The position numbers and the translations under genes were made by a program. The notes below the pieces were generated by a model. It saw nothing but the letters and a program-made list of their open reading frames with translations. It made no database searches and had not been told where the DNA came from. Positions 35,075 to 46,311 of a stretch of 64,000 nt of DNA are shown in pieces. Position 1 is the first letter of the stretch; the number at the start of each line of letters is the position of its first letter. The stretch spans positions 861,361 to 925,360 of the forward strand of contig NW_014575563.1 in assembly GCF_000708205.1 (NCBI RefSeq), given 5' to 3'. The DNA is from Mixia osmundae IAM 14324 (Eukaryota; Basidiomycota; Mixiomycetes; Mixiales; Mixiaceae).

Positions 35075-37074
35075 ATGTCGTCACAGAAGCTGCCGCCCGG
35101 TGTCCGCATCAACGGTCAGTCAAATACAGCCTGTGGACATGCTCGCAGAGCTCGGCACCATCGAGCTGGAGCTGACGTGACGTTGCAGGCCCGGTCGAGA
35201 AGGCGCACGAAGCTATCCTGACTCCAGAGGCTCTGCAATTCCTGGCTGTCCTCCACAGGCCAGTCGCCATACTTTATCAGCCATCAAGGCTGATGGGTCT
35301 GATTCGCAGGAATTTCAATCCGACGCGCAAGGCATTGCTGCAGCGTCGTCAGCTCTATCAGGCAACGCTCGACGCCGGCGCCCTGCCCGACTTCTTCCCG
35401 GAGACCAAGAGCATTCGCGATGACCCCACTTGGGTCGGCGCTCCGCCAGGTCAGCCTACGCGTTCTGTTTCCAAGCTTTGTGCTGACTCGTCACGCAGCA
35501 CCCGGCTTGAGAGACCGCCGTGTCGAGATCACTGGACCGGTCGATCGCAAGATGGTCATCAATGCACTGAACTCTGGCGCAGCAACTTACATGGCCGACT
35601 ATGAAGATTCTAACTCACCGACCTGGCTCAATTGCCTTGATGGTGGGTCACTCGTGCTCTGCTAACCCTGGACATGGATGATGAGAGGTTGTCTACCGTA
35701 GGTCAAGTCAACATCCGGGATGCAGTTCGCCGTCAGATCGGCTACAAGGATGCCAAGTCGGGCAAGGAATACAAGCTGAACGACAAGATCGCCACGCTTA
35801 TCATTCGCGCCCGAGGCTGGCATCTTGACGAGTCGCACATCCTCATCGACGGACAGCCCATGTCGGGCAGCATGTTCGATTTCGGACTGTCCTTCTTCCA
35901 TAATGCTCACGAGCAAGTCAAGCGCGGTCTCGGCCCCTACTACTACTTGCCAAAGATGGAACACTACCTCGAAGCACGTCTCTGGAACGATATCTTCAAC
36001 ATGTCGCAGGTACATTGCCCACATCGGCTCGCATTTTCCTAGCTCATATTGCCGCGCAGGATTATATTGGCATGCCACGAGGTACCATCCGCGGCACCGT
36101 CCTCATCGAGACCATCACTGCTGCTTTCCAGATGGACGAAATCATCTTCGAGCTTCGTCAACATTCGTCTGGTCTCAACTGTGGACGATGGGATTACATC
36201 TTCAGCTTCATTCGTGAGTGACAAGCTTGGGGCTCTGTGCCAAGCTGATGACCGCCTGATGACAGGCGCGATGCGCGCGAAGGCTGACTACGTCCTTCCT
36301 GACCGCAACAATGTCACGATGACGGTGCCTTTCATGGACGCATACGTTCGTCTGCTAATCAAGACCTGCCACCGACGTCAAGTCGCAGCAATGGGCGGCA
36401 TGTCGGCTCAGATCCCGATCAAGGATGATCCCAAGGCTAACGAGGTAGCCATGGAGAAGGTCAAGGCCGATAAGCTTCGTGAAGTCCAAGCGGGTCATGA
36501 CGGCACCTGGGTCGTATGTTTCGCGCCTAGCAGTGATGATCTCGCTTACGCAATCCTGCAGGCACATCCCGCATTGGTCAAGATTGCTCTCGAGATCTTC
36601 AACGAGCACATGAAGGGACCTAACCAGTATTATATCCGCCGCGAGGAAGTGCAAGTCACCGCGCTTGACCTGCTCAATAATAATGTGCCTGGCCAGATCA
36701 CCGAGGCCGGTATCCGAGGCAACGTGTCTGCAGCGCTCAAATATGTCGCCAACTGGACTGCCGGTCTGGGTTGCGTGCCCATCAACTACCTCATGGAGGA
36801 TGCTGCAACTGCCGAGATCGCACGATCGCAGCTCTGGCATTGGGCTCATCACGGCGCATCGACCGACTCGGGCAAGAAAATCACGGCATCTTATCTCGAT
36901 GGCATCATCAGCGAGGAAGCCTCAAAGTCGCAAGGACTGGTACCAAAGCATCTTGATGCCGCCAAGCGATATATCTCTCAACAGGTTCACGCAGATGTGC
37001 TGTCCACTTTCCTCACCACTGACATGATGCCCCATCTCGATGATCTCGCTGCCCCCACGAGACCCAAGCTATAA
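35075..37074 (+). CDS. MLS1: Malate synthase (glyoxylate cycle)
   Basis: Condenses glyoxylate with acetyl-CoA to malate, allowing growth on C2 compounds and fatty acids. Eight exons (35075-35114, 35189-35258, 35310-35449, 35499-35642, 35702-36009, 36060-36213, 36266-36513, 36562-37074) encode 538 residues, normal for form A. Motifs: [84 protein letters not shown] and the active-site-region [12 protein letters not shown]. Intron 2 (35259-35309) begins GCCAGT, not GT; only this border gives HRNFNPTR. The protein ends in PKL rather than the usual peroxisomal SKL. Catalytic Arg (GMPRG) and Asp (MEDAAT) are intact. Confidence 0.95.
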
Positions 37075-37210
37075 GCGTTGTGCACACCACTAGCGAATTT
37101 GAATGCATTCTCAGGATTCTGCAACCGAGGCGTGGACTTCTGTGAATTCGAATTGAGCGTGCGTTGGCTCGAAGCTCGAAGCTCGATGACACGCGTCGCG
37201 TTTGGCGCAT

Positions 37211-37229
37211 AGCGAGCGAGCGAGCGAGC
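37211..37229. repeat. Short (AGCG)n tetranucleotide tract with adjacent CCAAT box
   Basis: About 4.7 copies of AGCG in the leader of YIF1, followed directly by CCAAT at 37229-37233, some 31 bp before the ATG. Probably slippage-prone and of little functional weight, though the CCAAT is suitably placed for a HAP-type factor. Confidence 0.5.
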
Positions 37230-37263
37230 CAATAGCTGATCCTGCAACAACAGGCACAGCGAG

Positions 37264-38820
37264 ATGCAGCGCAGAACAGCGGGAGGGGTCAGTAGGGATA
37301 CAGGCGCGAGATCACCGCCAATCTTGCAGCACCCGAGACCGACCTTACCTGCATCAGCCTACGCCATACAGAATCCAGCATCACCGCCTCTCTCGGTCAC
37401 ATCCTCTCCGCCAAAGAGCAGCAGGCCTAGTCATGAGATTGCGGGGAATGCAAGCACTGGCTTTGGCTCCGCTAGCCATGCAGGACAAGAATATATGAGA
37501 TTCAGCTCACCGCCTGTGTCGACACCTGTCTCGCTCAATCCTGCTGCTGCGGCCGTCGACCCATATGCTACATATGCAGCAGCTGCGAACCAGCATGCCG
37601 GTCCCTCCTCCTTTGGCTCGGCGGGTCAGCAATCGCAACAGCAATCTCAGCAATGGCGTCCGCCAAATGGCGCTCAGTCGGCTCAACAGACCGGAGGGCC
37701 ACAGCAGCAATGGAACAACATGATGGGTGTCAATGATGTGACTGCTCAGATGGGCATGCAATTTGGTAAATCTGCCGTCATGGCAGGTCAGGACTATATG
37801 GAGCGAAATGTCGGTGACAGAACGATCAGTCGAGTATACGTGACTGACGCAACCTGGCTGATAGGTGACTCGCTACATTCCTGTTGCGCATCTGCACCAC
37901 TCGTTCAACGTGTCCAATCTGTACGTTCTGCACAAGATCCGACTTGTGCTCTTCCCTTGGCGTCATGTAAGCCTGCCTGGCGTCCCAACGACGCGCGCTC
38001 AAACGTGCTGCACGCAGAAACCCTGGTCGAGGCTTGTGAAAAGATCGGAGGCATCTGGTCAGGCTGAAGGCTATCGGCCACCCCGGGAAGACGTGAACTC
38101 GCCGGATCTATACGTACCAGGCCAGTCTATAAGCTCAGAAGTACGGTTCATACGGCTGACACTTTGACTGGCAGTAATGGCGCTCGTGACATACATTCTG
38201 CTCTCTGGCGTCGTAGCTGGCAGCGAGAGCCGATTTCATCCTGAGCTACTGGGCGTGACTGCATCGAAATCATTGGGCAAGCCATTGAGTCCGGAGCGCT
38301 GGCAGGCATGCTGACGCGATGGCATCGACAGGCATCGTGTTCCTAGAGTTCTTGGTCATCAAGCTAGGTTGCTACCTGCTCAACATCGGCGGAGAGGGGA
38401 CGGTTGTCGACTTGCTGGCATACAGTGGCTACAAATTCGTCGGGTGCGTTCGAAGTCATACATTACTGTCACAGACTGTCAGGGCTGACATGGCTTATGA
38501 TAGCATCATCATCACGCTACTGGCAGGCCTTGTCAAGCTAAGAGGCTGGATGTATTGGTCCATCTTCATCTACGTCTTCAGCGCCAATGCCTTCTTCCTC
38601 GTGAGTTATCAACCTGAACGTCGCACGAGGCTGAGAATTGCTCACGCAGCTACGCTCACTACGCTATGTCGTCTTGCCCGATCCTTCGCTAGCAGCAACG
38701 TTTGGTGGCGCGACGACGACGAGTACAGTGGGGCATGCACAACGAAGCAGGAGGATACAATTCCTCTTTGGCATCGCAGTCTCACAAATCGCGACAATGT
38801 GGCTACTCGTTCGAGTTTGA
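37264..38820 (+). CDS. YIF1: YIF1-type Golgi/ER vesicle protein
   Basis: Partner of YIP1 in COPII and Rab-dependent ER-Golgi transport. Seven exons (37264-37809, 37865-37966, 38018-38120, 38175-38276, 38332-38443, 38504-38600, 38650-38820) encode 410 residues. After a disordered Gln/Pro N-terminus come the family blocks MGMQFGKSAVMAGQDYMERN, FNVSNLYVLHKIRLVLFPW, YRPPREDVNSPDLYVP, VMALVTYILLSGVVAG and YSGYKFVG, then five membrane spans to the end FGIAVSQIATMWLLVRV. Intron 3 (38121-38174) starts GCCAGT. Intron 4 starts GCAAGC (38277) or, 12 nt later, GTCCGG; the GC choice gives exactly the spacing of human YIF1A. Converges with TPI1 with 44 bp between stops. Confidence 0.92.
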
Positions 38821-38864
38821 TTGCAAGCTATTCGTTCGAATCTGCATTTCCTTGCCTACATCCT

Positions 38865-39844
<980 letters not shown>

Positions 39845-39967
39845 TCTGACGTTGGAATCAGGCGGTGGGCAAGTCAAAGTCGACGAGGCTCTCCTTTCCA
39901 GACAGTCGCCAGCTGTCGCGCGACCAGTCGACGAGGCACAGACGACGCAAGCCAACGTCAGGCAGTG

Positions 39968-41348
39968 ATGTACTACGACCTATCACTGCCGTGGCCAGCC
40001 ATCCCCGCGGAGAGCTCAAAGAGCGTCAAGGGGAAGCAAAAGGCCAAGCCGAGCGATGATGACGGCTCAGAGATAAAGCAAAGAGCAGCCGTAGAGGCAC
40101 TCTCAAGTCATGTCAGCCGTGATCAGATCAAGCGAGCTGTCGAGCTCGCAGCACAGCGTACGCCATTCCTCACTCTCACTGACGGCCGCACGATTTGATG
40201 GCCAGCTGTACAGTGTCGTACGACGCCGTTGCGTTCAATAGCTACGTGCCAGTGGGAGCTCTTGCCAGTCCTTCTCAGCTTCCGTCACTCAATGCGCTCG
40301 GCATAAAGGGCCTTGTAGCACCTTTTCCTGATCTCGATATCCGACACAGCAGCTCGGTTGCTACACAGAGACTCTTGCAGCTCAGTCGCGTCACTATCGC
40401 TGTAGATGAGCAAAGTATCTCTGGCGGCAAAGGCAATGGACTCTTCTTCGTGCGTGACCTGGATTGTGTTAACAGCTTCTCATGCTCATGCTACATGCGA
40501 ACGTTTCACAGACGTCGGCGAATGCTTCGGCTCTGGCTTCATTTGACATCGTTGCTGCTCATCCGCTCGATGGAGCCAGTTTCACCTATGTTTGTCTTTC
40601 GCTCAGCGGGCCAGGCCCATCGGGTGTCGACATCATCACGCTAGATCTCGCGATCGCGCCTCGTCTGCCCTTCCAACTCAAGCGCTCTGCAGTCGTCTTT
40701 GCAGTCAAACAAGGCGTCTTTTTCGAGATTGCCTATGGTCCCATGATGCGCTCTTCTTCTGCTTCGTCGACAGCCTATCAGGGTTTGCCCGAAGGGCTCA
40801 TTGGCCGTGGACCGGGAAGAGAAGTACCGAAAGATGCGAGAAAGTACATCATCGCCGGCGCGAGAGAGCTTGTAAGATTGACAAAGGGCAAGAACATCAT
40901 CTTGTCGTCAGAGATCAGGCGTGCGATGGAGCTGCGTGCCCCAGAAGACCTCTTCAATCTGTGCGTGCTAGCGAGATGGCAGTCGCTGTGCTGGATTGAC
41001 GCTTTGTCGTTGCACAGATGCCACATATTCGGACTGAAGTCGGACGACGCTCGCAAAACGCTTCAGGATAACCCAAAAGCTGCAGTTCTACACGGCTGTG
41101 AGTCTCTGTGATGATGTCTCATCGCCTCATGGTCTGACAGAGTAATAGATGCGATACGCAAAACGCATCGCGCAGTCATTGGCGTGCCGACGATCAAGCC
41201 GCTTGGCACGACCGAACTCGTCACCAAGCCGCATGATCGTATCGTCGCAAAGACCAAAAGGAAGCCTGCAGAAGACGCTCGGCCAGAAAATCTGATCCCT
41301 GCGCAAGCACCTTCACAGCCAGCGACCAAGCGACAGAGGACAGACTGA
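39968..41348 (+). CDS. RPP1: RNase P/MRP protein subunit p30 (RPP1)
   Basis: Protein of nuclear RNase P (tRNA 5' end) and RNase MRP (rRNA). Exons 39968-40157, 40214-40449, 40512-40960, 41018-41097 and 41149-41348 give 384 residues. The N-terminus MYYDLSLPWP and YDAVAFNSYVP start the PHP-like barrel; SFDIVAAHPLDG, GVDIIT-LDLAIAPRLPFQLK, GVFFEIAYGPMM, AGARELVRLTKGKNIILSSE and MELRAPEDLFNL are the family blocks. It ends in a basic nuclear-type tail (PATKRQRTD). The second intron could be read as only 26 nt (to 40475); the 62-nt version with TTAAC branch site is preferred. Confidence 0.88.
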
Positions 41349-41374
41349 TTGCATACAACATTTGCAACATTTGC

Positions 41375-43263
41375 TCATTTCAAGCCGAGGTCCTTCTTGA
41401 TCTGTGCTACTGCGATTGCATGATAAAAGGCCTCGTGCTCCAGGAACGTCCTGCGCAATCTGCGTGAGCTATTAGACATGCGAACTGATAATAGTCATAC
41501 CTTCGAGCCAGCTCGAGATCGTTCTTTGCTAGGCCGCGGTAGATCGGTCGACAGAACTTCATTCGCCCTTTGTCCGTTACCCAGTCAGCTGCTTCTTGTA
41601 GGTACAAGCCGGCTTTGAGCGTGACAAGGAACCAGCGTAGCGCGATCTCGGCATTGCTCGTTTGCGTGAATTTGTAGAGCTCATCTATTTTGTGAATAAT
41701 CTCGTCAGATAGCTTCGGATGCGTCTCGAGCCGTTCCAGGAAGACGACGGTCTGATTCGCATTGAACGCCTTGAGATCATCTGGGCCGAAGCTGCTTGTT
41801 CCGTCTTGTTGAGCCTTCGACCATCGAGCTGCGAGCGCAAAGGCAGCATCGGCCAGAGAAGTATCATATTCCATCTTGGGCATCTCGACGCCGTGTAGCC
41901 AGGATTGCCAGTCTACCGCGTCGAGCTTGGCAATGGCTTCATCGCCTCCATGCTTAGAGAAGTAGCGATAGAGATGCGCTCGCCAGTCTTCCGTACTCAA
42001 TGAGGTGTTCTTGAAAGTCGCAAAGTAGTCGGCCATGTAGGGCAAGAAGACATCGAGACCTCCTACTTTGCGTTCGAGATGTAGTAGCAAGTTGGACCCT
42101 TTATCATACGGAATCGACGAGAAGGCCGAGTCTGGGTCTTCTCCCTCCTTGTATTCTACTACAAGTCGCTGGTAGCGGGGCTCGGATCTCATCTCCTGAA
42201 GAGACTTCTGAAGTGCCGTCGCACCGATGATATAGGAGAAAGATCTAGCGGGCTCGCCATGAAGTCTCCCGACGATCAGTCTCTCGAGATAGGTCGTCCA
42301 GCCCTCATTGAGCCAGAAACTTCGCCAGCTGGAGCATGTGATGTTGTTTCCGAACCAGCTATGCGAGGCTTCATGTGCGACAACATCAACAAGTGACCGG
42401 TCGCCGGCCAAAAGGGTGGGGGTCACGAAGGTCTGCTGGGGGTTCTCCATGCCGCCAAAGGGAAACGATTTGGGCAAAACGAGCACGGAATAGGTCGACC
42501 ACTGGTACGTCGAGCTGGTGAGCGACTCTGCCGTCTCAAGGAACGTCTCTATGTCTTCCTCGAACTCCCAAGCGGCCGCTTGGAGCTCGGTGGGATCTGC
42601 CCAGACTCCCGTACGGTTGCCTGTCTTTTTGAAAGCCAAGTCGCCGGAAGCAATTGCAATAAGGTAAGATGGCACTCTCGTTGGCTGATCAAACGAGTAC
42701 GTAATCTCTTTGCCAAGCTCGTTAACGTCACTCTCTGGGGGAGACACACGCAACGCAGACAGTAAGACAGGCGCGCTTGACGTTACGCTCGCCGAGTAGG
42801 TGAACTTGTGCGCAGGCGTATCTTGGCAAGGTAGCAACGAGCGAGCGTGTATGGCCTGACATTGCGAGTAGACGAACGCGTGCTTCTTTGGGCCTGTCTG
42901 GCCTTCGGTGAGCCAGCCGAGAGCTGTACATTGCGATGTCGTGCTGTAAGCGATCAAAATCTTGACATGATCGGTCTCCTTGACGGCAGGTAAGTCGACA
43001 GTGAGCGCGCTCCCCATGGTGCCCTTGCGCTCAGCTAAGGTCCACTTGGCGTCTTTGCCTGCCACCTTGACAGAGGCTATGTCGAGAAAGGAAGTATCGA
43101 ACACGACATGCTTGAGGCCGCTCTGCTTGACAATCATTGTGTGCTCGACAGATCCGTGGACGAGCTGCTTCGACCAGTCGATGGTCCACGTGAGCACGGC
43201 ATGTTCCGTGTGAATGTCTCGATAGTTGGAAAGCGTGGACTTGTCTGCTTCTACAAAGGACAT
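41375..43263 (-). CDS. Leukotriene-A4-hydrolase-type M1 aminopeptidase
   Basis: Bifunctional zinc epoxide hydrolase/aminopeptidase of the M1 family (yeast Lap2-like), cytosolic. Exons 43263-41501 and 41450-41375 encode 612 residues, the normal size. PFGGMENPQQTFVTP is the GxMEN substrate motif and VVAHEASHSWFGN with NEGWTTYLE is the HExxH-x18-E zinc site. Without the short intron 41451-41500 the frame would end in an unrelated tail; with it the end reads TFLEHEAFYHAIAVAQIKKDL, as in the family. The C-terminal HEAT-like domain ends 27 bp from the RPP1 stop. Confidence 0.93.
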
Positions 43264-43731
43264 CGTTGGGCGTGAGAGCCCTGTCGGGTAGCGAAGGGCG
43301 GTCTGGTCAAGCTGCCATTGTCGACGGTCGGGGCAGTGATGACGTGGCACGCGTGGAAATGACGACCTTTGCCGCTGCGCCTGTCGGAGAGCTCTCTTCT
43401 CGGGCCTCCTGCCTCGCTTCTCGTGCTCTCTATCGGCTTGCTATCATCATGCGAGCCATCTGGCAATCCGACGGTATCAATGCCGTTGACCGAATTGGAA
43501 AAAGCCAAGATCAAACCGGGTCAGTTTGACTTCAGAGAAATTTGGCTGGTCAGATAGAGGCAGCCATCTTCCTGTAAATGGAGGGAAGGCAAGACGCTAG
43601 GATGGCTCAGACGGGCCATCTTGAGCTAGGAGAGGAGCATAAGAAGCGCTCCTTCTGCCTGCTTTCCTACACTGCTCACAAAGCATCTTTCCTCATAATC
43701 GAAAGCACTTTGATCGCCTATCATTGCTGAC
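43264..43731. other. Divergent intergenic region, 468 bp
   Basis: Separates the M1 aminopeptidase (-) from an unknown gene (+). A plus-strand frame 43369-43557 has a hydrophobic stretch (LLGPPASLLVLSIGLLSS) and an end rich in charged residues, but no ATG before its last third, so it is not called. No other structure noted. Confidence 0.35.
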
Positions 43732-44651
43732 ATGGACGCCATGATGAAGAGATACGCTCAACCTCGCATGATCATGCTCACGCCTAGTCAAGTCCAAGAG
43801 ATCGATTTTGTCAAGACTTACGGCAGACACCGCAAGATCCGCTTTGCCCCCGAATGCAAAGTCATGTCGATGCCGGCGCCCAAGGATCTGAAGCACGTCT
43901 TCGTACGCCAGGAGCGTGTCCGCATTCGCATTCGTCGTGAAGAGTGAGTACGGAACGCTGCTGTACATACGTCTGCTGACGTTGCTTGCTCCCCAGGATT
44001 GCAGCGCAGAAAGCACTTGTTGCTGCTGAACGCGAGCAGAAACGCGAAATCAAATGCACGCAAGGCATGGTCAGACAGATTGCAACCCAGCGTCCTCGGG
44101 CTAGACAGGAGCGGTCGGATGCGTCGACTCCCACAGTCGTTGAGCAGCCCATTGTGCTCAAGTCAATACTGCTGCGTCGCTCTTCGACCGCTTCGTCGAA
44201 GAGCAGTTCTTCGTCGGCTTCGAGCACTTTCAGCAGCTCGAGCCTGCTCTCTGCAGCCACAACAGCACCTCCCGTACTGTGCATTGCGATCATTGAGACT
44301 CACTCCGCCCCACCACATGATCGAGCCATCCTCAGGATCACGCGATCACCAGCCGAGTCAAGGACAGCCCAGACCATGCAGCCTGCCGTGCAATCTTGCA
44401 AAGCTATGTGCAAGACTTTGCAAGCCGTCAAAGCACAACGCTGCCGGGAGTACGTCGATCAGATCCGCCAGGCTTATGCTTCGATCTTTCAAGATGAAGA
44501 TGGCCAATGCTACGACGATGGTCCGAATGAGGCCGGCAAGCGTACGCTCGACTACTTGCTCGGGCCAAAATACTGCCGCTTGCCTCCGCCTCGTACGCCG
44601 CTGCAGCAGACGCAGAGCTGGTTCTCTCGTCTTAGAAGCGTCACTGTGTGA
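43732..44651 (+). CDS. Hypothetical protein, 288 residues
   Basis: Exons 43732-43943 and 43997-44651 joined by GTGAGT...CCCAG. The N-terminal 70 residues (MIMLTPSQVQEIDFVKTYGRHRKIRF...) are followed by a charged helix across the splice (RRE-EIAAQKALVAAEREQKREIK), then a Ser-rich stretch and a C-terminal conserved-looking block ending LDYLLGPKYCRLPPPRTP. No signal peptide, membrane span or catalytic motif. I do not recognise it; the continuous open frame over a proper intron, a good ATG and 80 bp of pyrimidine-rich leader support it as a real gene. It could be nuclear, given basic clusters. Confidence 0.65.
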
Positions 44652-44699
44652 TCATTGCACACTCGCTTCATAGCCTTGTCGTGTGCCTCAGTGAGTGAG

Positions 44700-45118
44700 T
44701 CAGGCAGCTCGGTTGACGATCCAACCTCGCGAATAGAAGCCTCGGCTGAGCATATCGTGTGCCTCATCGGGCACGTGCACAGTCCTGATACTGTCTTGCT
44801 CGAGCAACTCGAGCTGCTTGTTGCCTTTGCGGATGTAATACTCGATCGCGCCGATTTGTCGCCGAGTCAGTCCCCCACCAAGGGACGGCGACCTGAACTG
44901 GTGCTGAACGAACAGATACCACTCTAGTCTGTTGTCCTACAGACAGACGTGTCAGCCGAGAACGTGCGAGGCGAAACCGTACTGACCTTTGGCTTGTTGA
45001 GTACCATACGCAAGGATCGCCTGTAAAGAGCGTATATCGACTTTTGGAGCCCAGTCAATCGTCTTGGAGCACTGACGGCTGCACTCGCTCGTCGGCATAG
45101 CGTGGCAGCAAAGCTCAT
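44700..45118 (-). CDS. SDH6: Succinate dehydrogenase assembly factor 1 (LYR protein)
   Basis: Mitochondrial matrix LYR-motif protein that helps insert iron-sulfur clusters into the SDH2 subunit. Exons 45118-44987 and 44936-44700 encode 122 residues. RLTGLQKSIYALYRRSLRM carries the LYR signature; after the intron DNRLEWYLFVQHQFR, GGLTRRQIGAIEYYIRKGN and KQLELLEQ match SDHAF1. The N-terminus MSFAATLCRRASAAV is a short amphipathic import signal. An alternative upstream start would add 33 residues. Only 98 bp separate it from the divergent S1 nuclease. Confidence 0.87.
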
Positions 45119-45216
45119 GGGCAGCTGAAGCCGACTGTCTGGGCAGCTGGAGAGGCGAAAGTGGCAATTTCGATGTCTACGACACGCGAAAGTCGCGCTC
45201 GCTTCGAGCACCAACA

Positions 45217-46248
45217 ATGATGCTGGTCTTGGTCTTGCTCGGGCTCGCTCGCTTCACTGTCGCCTGGGGTGTCGTCGGACACGAAGCCGTTGCAACGATC
45301 GCGCAGGTCTTCCTCACCGAAGAAGCACGTCAAGGCATCCAAGCTATCCTGCCGCCCAACGCTCAGGGTCACCTCGCTTTCTACGCAGCATGGCCAGACA
45401 GAGTCAGATTCGCCTACCCCTGGTCTTCCCATTTGCATTATGCCGGACCCAACGCGACGGGAGAAGATCCTCCGATGGCATGTCATTACGACCAAGTTCA
45501 TTTCGTCAATGAGGACAATGTCATGGCGGCCGTGCTCAACTACACTTCACGCCTTGCTGACACAAGCCTTCCAATCTACGAACGCGACCTCGCACTGAGA
45601 TTTGCCACGCACTACTATGGCGACTTGACCCAGCCTTTGCATCTCATTCACCGCGAACGTGGCGGCAATGGGGATCCCATCGTAAGTTACGCGTTGGCAC
45701 ATGCGACAGATCATTGACGCGTCGGATAGCTCTTCGAGGGTCGTAGGATGAGCATGCACGGCTTGTGGGACTCTGTCCTCATTGCGCGCCTCATCAGAAC
45801 AATGCGCGGGTACGAGCGACCTTTGCCATCAAAGCGAATAGAAGACTCTTTGGGTCGCGACTCGATCTACAAGCCCCTCGTCCGCAAAATTATCTGGCAA
45901 GGTATCCTGAGAGATTGGCGGAGTCTCTTGCCCGATTGGATCGCATGTCCGACAAATACGACTACGAGCGATAGCGCGACGATTTGCCCTTACCATTGGG
46001 CGAAACAGACACACGATCTGAACTGTCGCTATGTCTATCCTTCGCACTACGAGCATACACAACCATTGCGAGACATTGCGACCAAAGACTATCTCGGACC
46101 CATCGAGCATGATGCCGTCATAGAGAAACAGCTCGCCAAGGGCGGACTTCGGTTGGCTAAAGCACTCAACGACGCCTTCAGAGCTCCTGACGATCACTTC
46201 ATTCGGGACGGACTCGCCAACGAAGCGCAACTGATCATGCAAACATGA
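45217..46248 (+). CDS. Secreted S1/P1-type nuclease
   Basis: Extracellular trinuclear-zinc nuclease that cuts single-stranded DNA/RNA and removes 3'-phosphates. Exons 45217-45681 and 45730-46248 encode 327 residues. The signal peptide MMLVLVLLGLARFTVA leaves a mature N-terminal Trp (WGVVGH), whose amine is a zinc ligand. Other ligands appear in order: His of VVGH, Asp of WPDRVR, His of LHYAG, THYYGDLTQPLHLIH and MHGLWD. Length fits the fungal family. It probably serves phosphate and nucleotide scavenging. Several N-x-T sites (NAT, NYT, NTT) are present. Confidence 0.92.
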
Positions 46249-46311
46249 CATATCACAGGTCTGCGAGCGGGGTTGTTGTAGCAGCACATTGTAAGCGAAC
46301 AATACAAATCA

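Noticed and set aside
40450-40475. 26-nt intron in RPP1
   Set aside because: Too short for splicing; the CAG acceptor at 40511 keeps the same frame with a 62-nt intron and a good branch site.
43369-43557. Plus-strand frame with a hydrophobic stretch, possible small membrane protein
   Set aside because: No ATG until its last third, no splice sites giving a sensible start, and no recognised family.
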